A stretch of 64,000 nucleotides of DNA, taken from assembly GCF_001824475.1 (NCBI RefSeq), contig NZ_MHXN01000039.1, forward strand, positions 113,708 through 177,707, given 5' to 3'. Origin of the DNA: Phenylobacterium sp. RIFCSPHIGHO2_01_FULL_69_31 (GTDB lineage: Bacteria; Pseudomonadota; Alphaproteobacteria; Caulobacterales; Caulobacteraceae). The position numbers and the translations under genes are program-made. This document shows, one piece after another, positions 42,711-51,842 of this stretch (the first letter of the stretch is position 1; each line of letters begins with the position of its first letter). Below the pieces are notes generated by a model. It was not told the DNA's origin. It was given only the letters and a program-made list of their open reading frames with translations, and made no database searches.

Positions 42711-42864
42711 GCTCCTCCCCTGTCGCGAAGACGACGGGGGAGGTGGATCGACGCGTCCCGCGGCGAGACGGAGGGGGCGCTCGGCCCCAAGCTCCGCGCT
42801 GGCGTCCTTGCGCCCTTTCCGTCAGCTTCGCTGACACCTCCCCCGCTTCGCAGGGGAGGAGCGC
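42711..42864. repeat. Two inverted copies of a GCTCCTCCCC...GGGGGAGGTG intergenic repeat
   Basis: GCTCCTCCCCTGTCGCGAAGACGACGGGGGAGGTG (42711-42745) and ACACCTCCCCCGCTTCGCAGGGGAGGAGCGC (about 42834-42864). Confidence 0.8.
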
Positions 42865-42865
42865 T

Positions 42866-43513
42866 TTAGTCCGTCCAGAGGTCCTGCTGGTCGCCCTTGC
42901 GGTTCAGCATGCGGACGGCGCGTTTGATCACGGTCAGCAGACGTTCCTGCCGCGCGGCCTGGTCGTAGGTCATCGAGCCCTTGGCCATGCCCTCCAGCAG
43001 GAAGCGGCCCAGGTCCCGGCTGGTCTGGAAGCGTGGATCGGCCCCGGCCTGCATCATCGCCCCGATGCGGTCGCCGCCCAGCTGGGCGTGGTCGAAGGCG
43101 CTGCGGGCCGAGGCCAGGCGTTCGCTCAGCATCGGGTCGGTGCGCGCCGCGGCTTCCAGCTCGGCGAAGGCCACGAACGGCGTTTCGCGCAGCAGGGCCC
43201 AGTAGACGTCGATGGCGTGCTCGGAGGCGTCGACGCCCGGCGCCGGCGGGGTCGAGGCCGCCTGTTCGAACAGGCGGGCGCGGTGCAGCTCGATGTGGGC
43301 CACCGCCGCCTCGATCAGCTCCTCGCGGGTCGCGAAGTGATAGAGCATGGCGCCGCGGGTCAGCATCGCCGCATCGGCGATCACCGCATTGGTCGCCGCG
43401 TGATAGCCGATCTCGGCGAACAGCCGCATCGCGGCATCCAGGATGCGGGCGCGCGTGCGCAGCGACTTCGGCGTCGCCTTCGCTGGATAGGTAGAGGCGT
43501 CCATCGGACCCAA
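42866..43513 (-). CDS. TetR/AcrR family transcriptional regulator
   Basis: RTRARILDAAMRLFAEIGYHAATNAVIADAAMLTRGAMLYHFATREELIEA. Confidence 0.92.
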   Translation of the reverse strand: MGPMDASTYPAKATPKSLRTRARILDAAMRLFAEIGYHAATNAVIADAAMLTRGAMLYHFATREELIEAAVAHIELHRARLFEQAASTPPAPGVDASEHAIDVYWALLRETPFVAFAELEAAARTDPMLSERLASARSAFDHAQLGGDRIGAMMQAGADPRFQTSRDLGRFLLEGMAKGSMTYDQAARQERLLTVIKRAVRMLNRKGDQQDLWTD

Positions 43514-43697
43514 CTCGCAGCGGCCCCCCCAGGGCCTGCACTCGCCAGACCTCTAGCCATATGGGGGCCGCGCGTGCCAGATCATACGTGGCCATAGCGC
43601 GCATTGGACGCGCAATGTTCGCCGATTGGGCGCCGGGTCGTCGACATTGCTGCATTGTGGGGTAACGGCGGCATGCGTTGACTTCCCGCTCGAACCC

Positions 43698-43716
43698 ATG
43701 ACAGTGCGGCTGTCAT
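43698..43716. promoter_or_regulatory. Inverted repeat overlapping the start of the TetR-HTH/glycosyltransferase fusion gene
   Basis: ATGACAG-TGCGG-CTGTCAT, perfect 7-bp arms. Confidence 0.55.
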
Positions 43717-45124
43717 GAAACCCCCCCTGCCGAACCTTCGGGACCGCCAGCGTGAGGAGACCCGCGAACAGATCCTGCGCGCCGTAGGCGATCAGCTCGA
43801 AAGCCGGTCGCTCGAGGATCTGAACTTCGCCGAAATCGCCCGCGACGCTGGCGTCGGCGAGCGCACGGTCTATCGCCACTTCCCCACCAAGGAAGCGCTA
43901 CTGGGCGCCTTCTGGGCCTGGCTGCAGAGCGAGGCGTTTCGCCAGCAGCCCGACCGGCCGAGGCCCCAGAGCACCGACCGGCGCATCCGCGAAGCCATAA
44001 CCGCTCCCCGCGACGCCCTGCGGCCGATGCGGATCCTCGTCGCCACCGACGCCTGGGAGCCCCAGGTGAACGGCGTGGTCCGGACCCTGACCCGCGTGGT
44101 GCAGGAGCTGCAGGCCATGGGCCACGTGGTCGAGGTGATCCACCCCGGCCAGTTCAAGACTTTTCCCCTGCCCACCTATGCCGAGATCAAGGTGGCGATA
44201 GGCGTCTACGAGCCGGTGCAGGAGCTGTTCAAGGCGTTTGAGCCCGAGGCGATCCACATCGCCACCGAAGGGCCGATCGGCCTTGCCGCACGGCGCATCT
44301 GCGTGGAGTGGAAGCTGCCCTTCACCACCAGCTATCACACGCGGTTCCCGGAATACGTCTCGGCGCGCCTGCCTTTGCCGCTGGCGGCCGGCTACGCCTA
44401 CATGAAGTGGTTCCACAAGCCGTCGGGCCGGCTGATGGTGGCCACGCCCACCATGCGCGAGGAGCTGTCGAACCACGGATTCCGCAACATCTCGGCCTGG
44501 TCGCGCGGCGTGGACACCGAGCACTTCCGCCCCCGCGGCGAGGGCGATCCCGACATCTTCGCCGACCTGCCCAAGCCGGTGTTCCTCTATGTGGGCCGGG
44601 TGGCCGTGGAGAAGAACATCGAGGCGTTCCTGGCCCTGGACCTGCCCGGTTCCAAGGTCGTCGTGGGCCCGGGGCCCCAGCTCGAGGAGCTGCAGGAGAA
44701 ATACCCGAACGTGGTGTTCAAGGGCTCCCGGTCTGGCAAGGAGCTGGCCGACCACTATGCCTGCGCCGACGTCTTCGTCTTCCCCTCGCTCACCGACACC
44801 TTCGGCCTGGTGATCCTGGAGGCCATGGCCACCGGCACGCCCGTGGCGGCCTATCCCGCGCCGGGCCCCATCGACCTGATCCCCGGCTCGGGGGCGGGGG
44901 TGCTGGCGCTCACCGCCACGGAGGGCCTGCGCGAGGCCTGCCTGCAGTGCCTGGACCTGGACCGCAAGAAGGTCCGCGCCTTCGCCGAGAAGTTCTCCTG
45001 GCGGGCCTGCGCCGAGGACTTCGTGAAGAACCTGCAACCCTATCCCGAACCCGAGAAGACCCGGTTCTGGCGGCGCCTGCGCCGGCTGGCGCGCGTGCGC
45101 CGCCGCCGGCCGGAAGCGGCCTGA
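43715..45124 (+). CDS. TetR-type HTH domain fused in frame to a GT4 family glycosyltransferase
   Basis: Residues 1-75 TetR_N (EQILRAVGDQLESRSLEDLNFAEIARDAGVGERTVYRHFPTKEALLGAFW); from about residue 105 MRILVATDAWEPQVNGVVRTL...VGRVAVEKNIEAFL...FVFPSLTDTFGLVILEAMATGTPV. Confidence 0.88.
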   Translation: MKPPLPNLRDRQREETREQILRAVGDQLESRSLEDLNFAEIARDAGVGERTVYRHFPTKEALLGAFWAWLQSEAFRQQPDRPRPQSTDRRIREAITAPRDALRPMRILVATDAWEPQVNGVVRTLTRVVQELQAMGHVVEVIHPGQFKTFPLPTYAEIKVAIGVYEPVQELFKAFEPEAIHIATEGPIGLAARRICVEWKLPFTTSYHTRFPEYVSARLPLPLAAGYAYMKWFHKPSGRLMVATPTMREELSNHGFRNISAWSRGVDTEHFRPRGEGDPDIFADLPKPVFLYVGRVAVEKNIEAFLALDLPGSKVVVGPGPQLEELQEKYPNVVFKGSRSGKELADHYACADVFVFPSLTDTFGLVILEAMATGTPVAAYPAPGPIDLIPGSGAGVLALTATEGLREACLQCLDLDRKKVRAFAEKFSWRACAEDFVKNLQPYPEPEKTRFWRRLRRLARVRRRRPEAA

Positions 45125-45136
45125 CCTCCGCAACTC

Positions 45137-45154
45137 GTGACACTTTTATGACAA
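45137..45154 (-). promoter_or_regulatory. Pho-box-like direct repeat
   Basis: Minus strand TTGTCAT-AAAA-GTGTCAC (11-nt period). Confidence 0.45.
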
Positions 45155-45240
45155 TGTGATTGGCGCACGCCGAAACCCCGCGTAAACCGCCCGGCTCTAA
45201 GGCGGCAGGCCGCCGATTCGAGGGGAGTTTCACGACGCCG

Positions 45241-45690
45241 ATGGGCAAGAAGCGCGACAGGTTGCGACCGGAGCCCGACCGGGAGCCGCGCACCCAGTAC
45301 GCCGCCTTGCCCTGGCGCAAGCGCGACGACGGCGCCGTGGAAATGCTGCTCATCACGTCGCGGGAAAGTCGGCGCTGGGTGATCCCGAAGGGCTGGCCGA
45401 TGAAGGACATGGCTCCGGAAGACGCCGCCGCGCAAGAGGCCTACGAAGAGGCCGGCGTCACCGGCAAGGCGAACCACAAGTCGCTGGGAGTCTATCACTA
45501 CGACAAGCGCCTGCGCTCAGGCCGTCTGCAGCACGTGCGGGTGATGGTTTACCCACTCGAAGTGCGGAAGGTGAGCGACATCTGGCCCGAGATGGTCGAG
45601 CGGGAGCGGCTGTGGTCGTCCCCGGCCGAAGCCGCCAGCCTGGTCGACGAGCCGGAGCTGCGGACCCTGCTGGCGAAGTTCGGCGCCTAG
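45241..45690 (+). CDS. NUDIX hydrolase
   Basis: RWVIPKGWPMKDMAPEDAAAQEAYEEAGVTG Nudix box (DIPP-like). Confidence 0.92.
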   Translation: MGKKRDRLRPEPDREPRTQYAALPWRKRDDGAVEMLLITSRESRRWVIPKGWPMKDMAPEDAAAQEAYEEAGVTGKANHKSLGVYHYDKRLRSGRLQHVRVMVYPLEVRKVSDIWPEMVERERLWSSPAEAASLVDEPELRTLLAKFGA

Positions 45691-46487
45691 AGCAGGCGGC
45701 TGCGGATCGCCTGGCTCAGCATGTCGATCAGGCTGACCGCCACGATGATCACCACGACGATGGCCGCGGTGTTCGAATAGGCGAAGGCGTTCAGGCTGTC
45801 GAAGAGCACCTGGCCGATGCCGCCGGCGCCGATCAGGCCCAGCACCGTGGCGCTGCGGCTGTTGGATTCGAACCGGTACAGCGCATAGCTGGTCCACAGG
45901 GGCGCCACCTGGGGGATCACGCCCCAGACGATCTCGTGCAGCTTGTGGCCGCCGGTGGCGCGGACGCCCTCGACCGGCCCACGGTCGATGGACTCCACCG
46001 CCTCGGAAAACAGCTTGGCCAGCACGCCCGACGTGCCGATAGCCAGGGCCATCACGCCTGCGAACGGCCCGGGACCCACGGCGACCAGAAAGATCATGCC
46101 GATCACCAGGTCCGGGACCGAGCGGACGATGTCGAGGAACCGCCGGACGGGAATCTGGATGAAGGCCGGCGTGATGTTGCGCGAGGCCAGCAGGCCAAGG
46201 GGCGCAGCCGCCAGGATGGCGATGGTGGTGCCCCACAGCGCCATCTGGACCGTGAGCCACATCATCGAGACGTAGAGCCGCCACTGGGTGAAGTCGGGCT
46301 TGATGAAGCCCCGACCCAGCTCCTGCATGTTGCCCGAGTTCGTGAACAGCAGCGGGAACTTGCTGAGCTCGGCCGGCCGGAAGGCGATGGCCAGCAGGAC
46401 GATCAGGCCACCCCACAGGACCAGGTCGGGCGCCCGCTGCGCGAGGCTGCGTTTCGGGGCGGGCGGAACCGCGGACGAGACGCTCAT
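45687..46487 (-). CDS. phnE: Phosphonate/phosphate ABC transporter permease
   Basis: RRFLDIVRSVPDLVIGMIFLVAVGPGPFAGVMALAIGTSGVLAKLFSEAVESIDRGPVEGVRATG. Confidence 0.93.
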   Translation of the reverse strand: MSVSSAVPPAPKRSLAQRAPDLVLWGGLIVLLAIAFRPAELSKFPLLFTNSGNMQELGRGFIKPDFTQWRLYVSMMWLTVQMALWGTTIAILAAAPLGLLASRNITPAFIQIPVRRFLDIVRSVPDLVIGMIFLVAVGPGPFAGVMALAIGTSGVLAKLFSEAVESIDRGPVEGVRATGGHKLHEIVWGVIPQVAPLWTSYALYRFESNSRSATVLGLIGAGGIGQVLFDSLNAFAYSNTAAIVVVIIVAVSLIDMLSQAIRSRLL

Positions 46488-47512
46488 TGGGCGGGCGCCG
46501 GCGCCGGGACGGGTTCGAGCGCGCGCGTGCGGGCCGCTTCGGCGCTGACCTTTTCGAACTCGGCCTGGGCCTTGGCGATCCGGGCCTGGTCGCCCGACCG
46601 CTTGGCGGTGGCAAGCGCCTCGCTGGCCTCCATCTCGCGCACGGGGTCGAGGTAGGAATTGTCGGCCGGCCGGAAGCCGCCGTAGGCCAGGCCCTTCAGC
46701 ACCTCGCGCTGCTTAGCGGCCTTCTCGTCGGTGCCGGTGCCGTAGGTGAGGAAGAACTGGCGGATCTTTTCCTTCAGGGCCGGATCCAGGTCCTTGCGCA
46801 CCACGATCGAGCTCTCGGGCAGCGGCGGCGAGGACCAGATCGTCTCCACCTTGGCGGCCAGCTCAGGGCTCTGCCGGGCGAAGAAGATCATGCCGACGCT
46901 GTTGTTGGTCGCCACGTCCACGACCCCGTTGGCCACCGAGAAGGCGTTGGCCTGGTGGCTGGCCGAGCGCACCGACTTGAAGCACTTGTTCGGCTCGATG
47001 CCCTTGGGCGTGAAGAGGTAGGTCATCGGCGCCAGGGTGCCCGAGGTCGACTGGGTGTCGCCCAGGCCGAACGACAGGGACTTGTCGCACTTCAGCACCT
47101 TGTCGAGGGTGATGCCGCTGCCCTTACGCACGATCAGCACGGACTTGTAGGTGGCGTCGCCGCCGGCATCGACCACGCGGCCCAGCACCTCGGCGTCGGC
47201 GCGCCGCACCGCCTGCAGCGCCGGAGACGCCGAGAACCAGCCCATCTGCACCTGGTTGAAGCGCATGGCCTCCACCAGCGAGGTGTAGTTGGTGGCGAAA
47301 TAGGGCTTCACCTTCATGCCGATCTGTTCGGACATGTCGGCCAGCAGGGGCGCCCAGAGCGGCTCCATGGACGTCTGGTTCTCGGCCGAAAGGATCGAGA
47401 AGGTCAGCTCCGTGAGCTTTCCGTCCTCGGTCTTCTTTTCCGCGGGCTCGCCGCACGCGGCGAGGGCCAGGGCGGCGGCGCTCAGGGTGAGGATGAGGGT
47501 GCGGCGGATCAT
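46484..47512 (-). CDS. phnD: Phosphonate/phosphite ABC transporter substrate-binding lipoprotein
   Basis: Lipobox ALALAAC; TFSILSAENQTSMEPLWAPLLADMSEQIGMKVKPYFATNYTSLVEAMRFNQVQMGWFS. Confidence 0.93.
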   Translation of the reverse strand: MIRRTLILTLSAAALALAACGEPAEKKTEDGKLTELTFSILSAENQTSMEPLWAPLLADMSEQIGMKVKPYFATNYTSLVEAMRFNQVQMGWFSASPALQAVRRADAEVLGRVVDAGGDATYKSVLIVRKGSGITLDKVLKCDKSLSFGLGDTQSTSGTLAPMTYLFTPKGIEPNKCFKSVRSASHQANAFSVANGVVDVATNNSVGMIFFARQSPELAAKVETIWSSPPLPESSIVVRKDLDPALKEKIRQFFLTYGTGTDEKAAKQREVLKGLAYGGFRPADNSYLDPVREMEASEALATAKRSGDQARIAKAQAEFEKVSAEAARTRALEPVPAPAPAQ

Positions 47513-48303
47513 GTGGGCGCTCCTTCCCAGAAGACGTCCTCGAATTCGGGGCCGTAAATGTCGATGAGTTGTTCGCGCTTCAGGCCGCCGGAGGGGCCGT
47601 CGTAGACGACCTTGCCGGCCTTCAGCGCCACCACGCGATCGCAATAGCGCAGCGCGTAGTCCACCTGGTGCAGGGTGACGAGGACCGTCAGGCCGTCGTT
47701 CTTGTTGAGCTCGCGCAGGATTTCCATCACCCGGCGCGCGGACACAGGGTCCAGCGAGGCGACCGGCTCGTCGGCCAGGATGATCTTGGCCTTCTGCACC
47801 AGGGCGCGCGCGATGGCGCCCCGCTGCTGCTGGCCGCCCGACAGGGTGTTGGCCCGCTGGGTGGCGTAGTCGGACACGCCGAACCGATGCAGGGCCGACA
47901 TGGCCGACTGCTTGGTCTCGGCCGGCCAGAGGCCCAGCGCGGCCTGCCAGAAGTTGATCCGGCCCAGCGAGCCCAGCGCCACGTTGGTGAACAGGCTGAG
48001 CCGGCCCACCAGGTTGAACTGCTGGAAGATCATCCCGATCCGGGTGCGCGTCTTGCGCACGTTCGAATCGATCCGGCCGTCCTTCTGGACCGGGCCGCCG
48101 AAGGCCACGATCTCGCCGGGACCGGCGTCGATGGTCTGGAGGGCGCTGATGGAGCGCAGGAGGGTGGATTTCCCCGACCCGGAGGGCCCGATGAGGGCGA
48201 TCATCTCGCCCTTCGTAGCTTCCAGCGACACCCCATCGAGGGCGCGGCGCTGGCCGAAGGTCTTGGAGACGTTCCGTATCGACAGAACGGCGGCGTCAGG
48301 CAT
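47509..48303 (-). CDS. phnC: Phosphonate ABC transporter ATP-binding protein
   Basis: GPSGSGKSTLLRSI; LSGGQQQRGAIARALVQKAKIILADEPVASLDP. Confidence 0.93.
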   Translation of the reverse strand: MPDAAVLSIRNVSKTFGQRRALDGVSLEATKGEMIALIGPSGSGKSTLLRSISALQTIDAGPGEIVAFGGPVQKDGRIDSNVRKTRTRIGMIFQQFNLVGRLSLFTNVALGSLGRINFWQAALGLWPAETKQSAMSALHRFGVSDYATQRANTLSGGQQQRGAIARALVQKAKIILADEPVASLDPVSARRVMEILRELNKNDGLTVLVTLHQVDYALRYCDRVVALKAGKVVYDGPSGGLKREQLIDIYGPEFEDVFWEGAPT

Positions 48304-48507
48304 GAGGGTTTTCGGAGCTTTCCCGTAGTAGCCCGGCTTCATGGCACGGCCGGCCCCATCGGGTCTACCGCGCGAAGCCGTCGCACACACGAAGACTTTA
48401 CACGCGGGTCCAAAGTCCCTAAATGCGCGCCTTCCGGCGGACCCGATGTCCTCAAAAGCGCTGCTAACGCCGGTCTGGGTTCAACAATCCGTTGGGGGTT
48501 GCGTGAG

Positions 48508-49782
48508 GTGCAGACGTACCATACGCCCCTGGACCTGGTCCGTGAGCGGTCCCCGGAGCGTCCTGTCGCCTTTGCGCGGCCGGGCGTGGTGGCCGTAGCG
48601 GCGCGCTGGTTCCAGGATAAGTTTCAAGGCGACGTTTTCTACGCTGTGAAGGCGAACCCTTCGCCGTGGGTCATCGAGGCCCTGGTGAAGGCCGGCGTGA
48701 ATTCGTTCGATGTGGCGTCGGTCCCCGAGATCGAACTGGTTCACCGGTTCGCTCCGGGCGCGCGCATGGCGTTCATGCACCCGGTGAAGAGCCGCAAGGC
48801 CATCGCCGAGGCGTACCACCGCTATGGCGTGAAGACGTTCTCCTTCGACACGCACGAGGAGCTGCAGAAGATCCTCGAGGCGACCGACGGCGCCAACGAC
48901 CTGACGCTGATCGTCCGCCTGGCGGTCACGGCGGAAGGCGCGTCCTACTCGCTCTCCGGCAAGTTCGGCGTCGACGCGCACGAGGCTCCCTCGCTGCTGC
49001 TCGCCGCCCGGCGCGCCACCCAGGGCAAGATGGGCGTCTCCTTCCACGTGGGCAGCCAGTGCATGCGGCCGACCGCCTACCAGGCGGCCATGGCCCAGGC
49101 GAACCGCGCCATCGTGCGCGCCGGCGTCATGGTCGACATCGTGGACGTAGGCGGCGGCTTCCCGTCGGTCTATCCGGGCATGGTTCCGCCCGACATGGCC
49201 GACTACGCCGACAGCATCCATCGCGGCTTCGCCGAGATGAGCGTCCATGAGACGACCGAGCTGTGGTGCGAACCCGGCCGGGCGCTGGTGGCCGAGGCCT
49301 CCTCGATCCTGACCAAGGTGGAGCTCAAGAAGGGCGACGCGCTGTACCTCAACGACGGCAGCTACGGCTCGCTGTTCGATGCGGCGCACGTGAAGTGGCC
49401 CTTTCCGGTGAAGCTGTACCGCGGCGAAGGCGACGAGGCGCACGAGGTGGACGGGCCGCTGAAGCCCTTCCGCTTCTATGGTCCCACCTGCGACAGCCTC
49501 GACCACATGCCGGGCCCGTTCTGGCTGCCGGAAGACATCCGCGAGGGCGACTACGTCGAGATCGGGATGCTGGGCGCCTATGGCGTGGCCATGAACACCC
49601 GCTTCAACGGCTTCGGCGACGCCGAGACCGTCGAGGTGTCGGATGCCCCCATGGCCTCGATGTTCGGCCTCGCCGGCCGCAACATCCGCCTGCCGCGCGA
49701 GCAGCAGGAGGACGAGCGCAGCAAGGTCGTCCGCCTGTCGCGTCCGAAGGGCCGCGCCGGAAAGAGCCGCCGCAAGCGGTAA
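48508..49782 (+). CDS. Type III PLP-dependent decarboxylase (ornithine/lysine/diaminopimelate decarboxylase family)
   Basis: FYAVKANPSPWVIEALVKAGVNSFDVAS PLP-lysine motif; CEPGRALVAEA; YGPTCDSLDHM. Confidence 0.93.
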   Translation: MQTYHTPLDLVRERSPERPVAFARPGVVAVAARWFQDKFQGDVFYAVKANPSPWVIEALVKAGVNSFDVASVPEIELVHRFAPGARMAFMHPVKSRKAIAEAYHRYGVKTFSFDTHEELQKILEATDGANDLTLIVRLAVTAEGASYSLSGKFGVDAHEAPSLLLAARRATQGKMGVSFHVGSQCMRPTAYQAAMAQANRAIVRAGVMVDIVDVGGGFPSVYPGMVPPDMADYADSIHRGFAEMSVHETTELWCEPGRALVAEASSILTKVELKKGDALYLNDGSYGSLFDAAHVKWPFPVKLYRGEGDEAHEVDGPLKPFRFYGPTCDSLDHMPGPFWLPEDIREGDYVEIGMLGAYGVAMNTRFNGFGDAETVEVSDAPMASMFGLAGRNIRLPREQQEDERSKVVRLSRPKGRAGKSRRKR

Positions 49783-49806
49783 CAACTGACGCTTTCGAAG
49801 TGTTAT

Positions 49807-49849
49807 AGGCGCGGCCGGTCGCTCCGTCCCGGTCGCGCCTTTCTGTTTT
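49807..49849 (+). terminator. Putative hairpin with T-rich tail downstream of the decarboxylase gene
   Basis: AGGCGCGgCCGG...CCGGtCGCGCCT followed by TTCTGTTTT. Confidence 0.55.
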
Positions 49850-49886
49850 CCGACGGGCGATCACCCTCAGAAGGGAACTTCAGAAG

Positions 49887-50939
49887 ATGAACGCTCCGGC
49901 GAACACCAACCGCAAGGCCGAGCTGCTGGCCAACACCGTCGAACACGTGGCGATCGACCAGTACGACGCCCGCCCCGTCATCGACGCCATGCGCAAGATG
50001 AGCTTCACCAGCCGCGACACCGCGCGCGCCGCCGACATCTGGTCGATGTCGCTGGAGGACGCCGAGTGCTCGACCTGGCTGACCCTGGCCGGGTCCACCT
50101 CGGCCGGTGGCTGCATGCACATCTACCGCGACATGGTGAAGTACGGGATGATCGACGCGATCGTCGCGACGGGCGCCTCCATCGTCGACATGGATTTCTT
50201 CGAAGCCCTCGGCTTCAAGCACTACCAGGCCGACTCCACCGTCGATGACCGTGAGCTGCGCGAGATGTACATCGACCGCATCTACGACACCTACATCGAC
50301 GAGGAAGAGCTCCAGAACTGCGACGGCACGATCTACGAGCTGTGCGAACTGCTGGAGCCGCGCCCCTACTCCAGCCGCGAGTTCATCCACGAGATGGGCA
50401 AGTGGCTGGCCGCGGGCAACGCCAAGAAGCCCGACAGCCTGGTCGAGGTCGCCTATCGCGAAGGCGTGCCGATCTTCTGCCCGGCGTTCGTGGACTCTTC
50501 AGCCGGCTTCGGCCTGGTGAAGCACCAGGTCGAGCGGATGAAGGCGGGCAAGCCCTACCTCACCATCGACGCCGTGGCCGATTTCCGCGAGCTGACCGAG
50601 ATCAAGCTGAAGGCCGGCGCGACCGGCCTCTTCATGGTCGGCGGCGGCGTGCCGAAGAACTTCGCGCAGGACACCGTGGTCTGCGCCGAGATCCTCGGCC
50701 ACGAGGTGGACATGCACAAATACGCCGTCCAGATCACCGTGGCCGACGTGCGCGACGGCGCCTGCTCGTCCTCAACCCTCAAGGAGGCCTGCTCCTGGGG
50801 CAAGGTGGACGTGACCTGGGAGCAGATGGTGTTCGCGGAGGCCACCACCGTGGTCCCGCTGATCGCCTCGGACGCCTGGCATCGCGGCGCCCACAAGAAC
50901 CGCAAGAAGCGCCGCTGGGCGGACCTGTTCGCGAAGTAG
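49887..50939 (+). CDS. Deoxyhypusine synthase-like family protein (probable polyamine-modifying enzyme)
   Basis: STWLTLAGSTSAGGCMHIYRDMVKYGMIDAIVATGASIVDMDF; CPAFVDSSAGFGL; HKNRKKRRWADLF. Confidence 0.92.
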   Translation: MNAPANTNRKAELLANTVEHVAIDQYDARPVIDAMRKMSFTSRDTARAADIWSMSLEDAECSTWLTLAGSTSAGGCMHIYRDMVKYGMIDAIVATGASIVDMDFFEALGFKHYQADSTVDDRELREMYIDRIYDTYIDEEELQNCDGTIYELCELLEPRPYSSREFIHEMGKWLAAGNAKKPDSLVEVAYREGVPIFCPAFVDSSAGFGLVKHQVERMKAGKPYLTIDAVADFRELTEIKLKAGATGLFMVGGGVPKNFAQDTVVCAEILGHEVDMHKYAVQITVADVRDGACSSSTLKEACSWGKVDVTWEQMVFAEATTVVPLIASDAWHRGAHKNRKKRRWADLFAK

Positions 50940-51038
50940 GATGCGGCGGCCGGGGAGCGATCCCCGGCCGTTTTCCTATGGCGGTTGAATCCGCCGCCCC
51001 GCTCTGCGACACCGGTTGGACCAGCTTGGGAGGGCGCG

Positions 51039-51839
51039 ATGCGGTTGAGGCTACTGGTGACGTCGGTCTGCGCCGTGGGGCTGCTGGGCGCCGGTGAGGC
51101 GCCGAAGACGCCGCCGAAAGCGCCGCCCCCCGTCTCGATCACGCCCTACCTGACCCCCGAAGACCTCGACACCTACAAGGTCCTGCCGCCAGCGCCCGTG
51201 GCCGGCACGACCCGCTACGAGGCCGACCGCACCATCTATCTCCAGACCCGCAAGCTGGAGGGCACGCCGCGCTGGGAGATGGCCAAGGCCGACGACAATT
51301 CCGTCGGCATCCTGAAGACCATGAGCTGCGCCCTGGGGGCCGAACTCACCCCGCAGAACGCGCCCAAGACCTATGCTCTCTTCGCCCGGGTCGGCCGCGA
51401 CGCCAGCGCGACCACGAACCGGCCCAAGGACATCTACAAGCGCCAGCGGCCCTACCTGATCGACGACGGGAACATCTGCATCGCCAAGTCGGACGCCCTG
51501 GCGAGAAGCCCCGACTACCCCTCCGGCCACAACACCTGGGGCTGGGCGGTCGGCCTGCTGCTGGCCGAGATCGCCCCGGACCGGGCCACCCCGATCATGT
51601 CGCGGGCCCGCGCGTACGGCGAGAGCCGCCTCGTCTGCGGCGTGCACAACCTCAACTCGGTCTACATGGGCTGGGCCAACGGCTCGATGATGGTCGCGGC
51701 CCTGCACGGCAAGCCCGAGTTCCGCAAAGATCTGGAGGCCGTCCGCAAGGAGGTGGCCGCCGCCCGCAAGACCGCCCCAGCGCTCGACGCCGCCAAGTGC
51801 GCCGCCGAGGCCGAGATCGTGGCCCAGAACCCCTACTGA
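51039..51839 (+). CDS. Class A acid phosphatase / PAP2-like exported phosphatase
   Basis: Signal peptide; KRQRPYL, PDYPSGHNTWGWAVG, GESRLVCGVHNLNSV phosphatase signature. Confidence 0.9.
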   Translation: MRLRLLVTSVCAVGLLGAGEAPKTPPKAPPPVSITPYLTPEDLDTYKVLPPAPVAGTTRYEADRTIYLQTRKLEGTPRWEMAKADDNSVGILKTMSCALGAELTPQNAPKTYALFARVGRDASATTNRPKDIYKRQRPYLIDDGNICIAKSDALARSPDYPSGHNTWGWAVGLLLAEIAPDRATPIMSRARAYGESRLVCGVHNLNSVYMGWANGSMMVAALHGKPEFRKDLEAVRKEVAAARKTAPALDAAKCAAEAEIVAQNPY

Positions 51840-51842
51840 TCC

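Noticed and set aside
43678-43720. Pho box at the start of the TetR-GT fusion (contains CTGTCAT)
   Set aside because: The two heptamers are inverted (dyad) rather than direct repeats with an 11-nt period, so a dyad-binding HTH is more likely than PhoB.
45687-48303. Possible C-P lyase (phosphonate degradation) cluster
   Set aside because: Only the transporter phnCDE is present; no phnG-M or other phosphonate catabolism genes are in the window.
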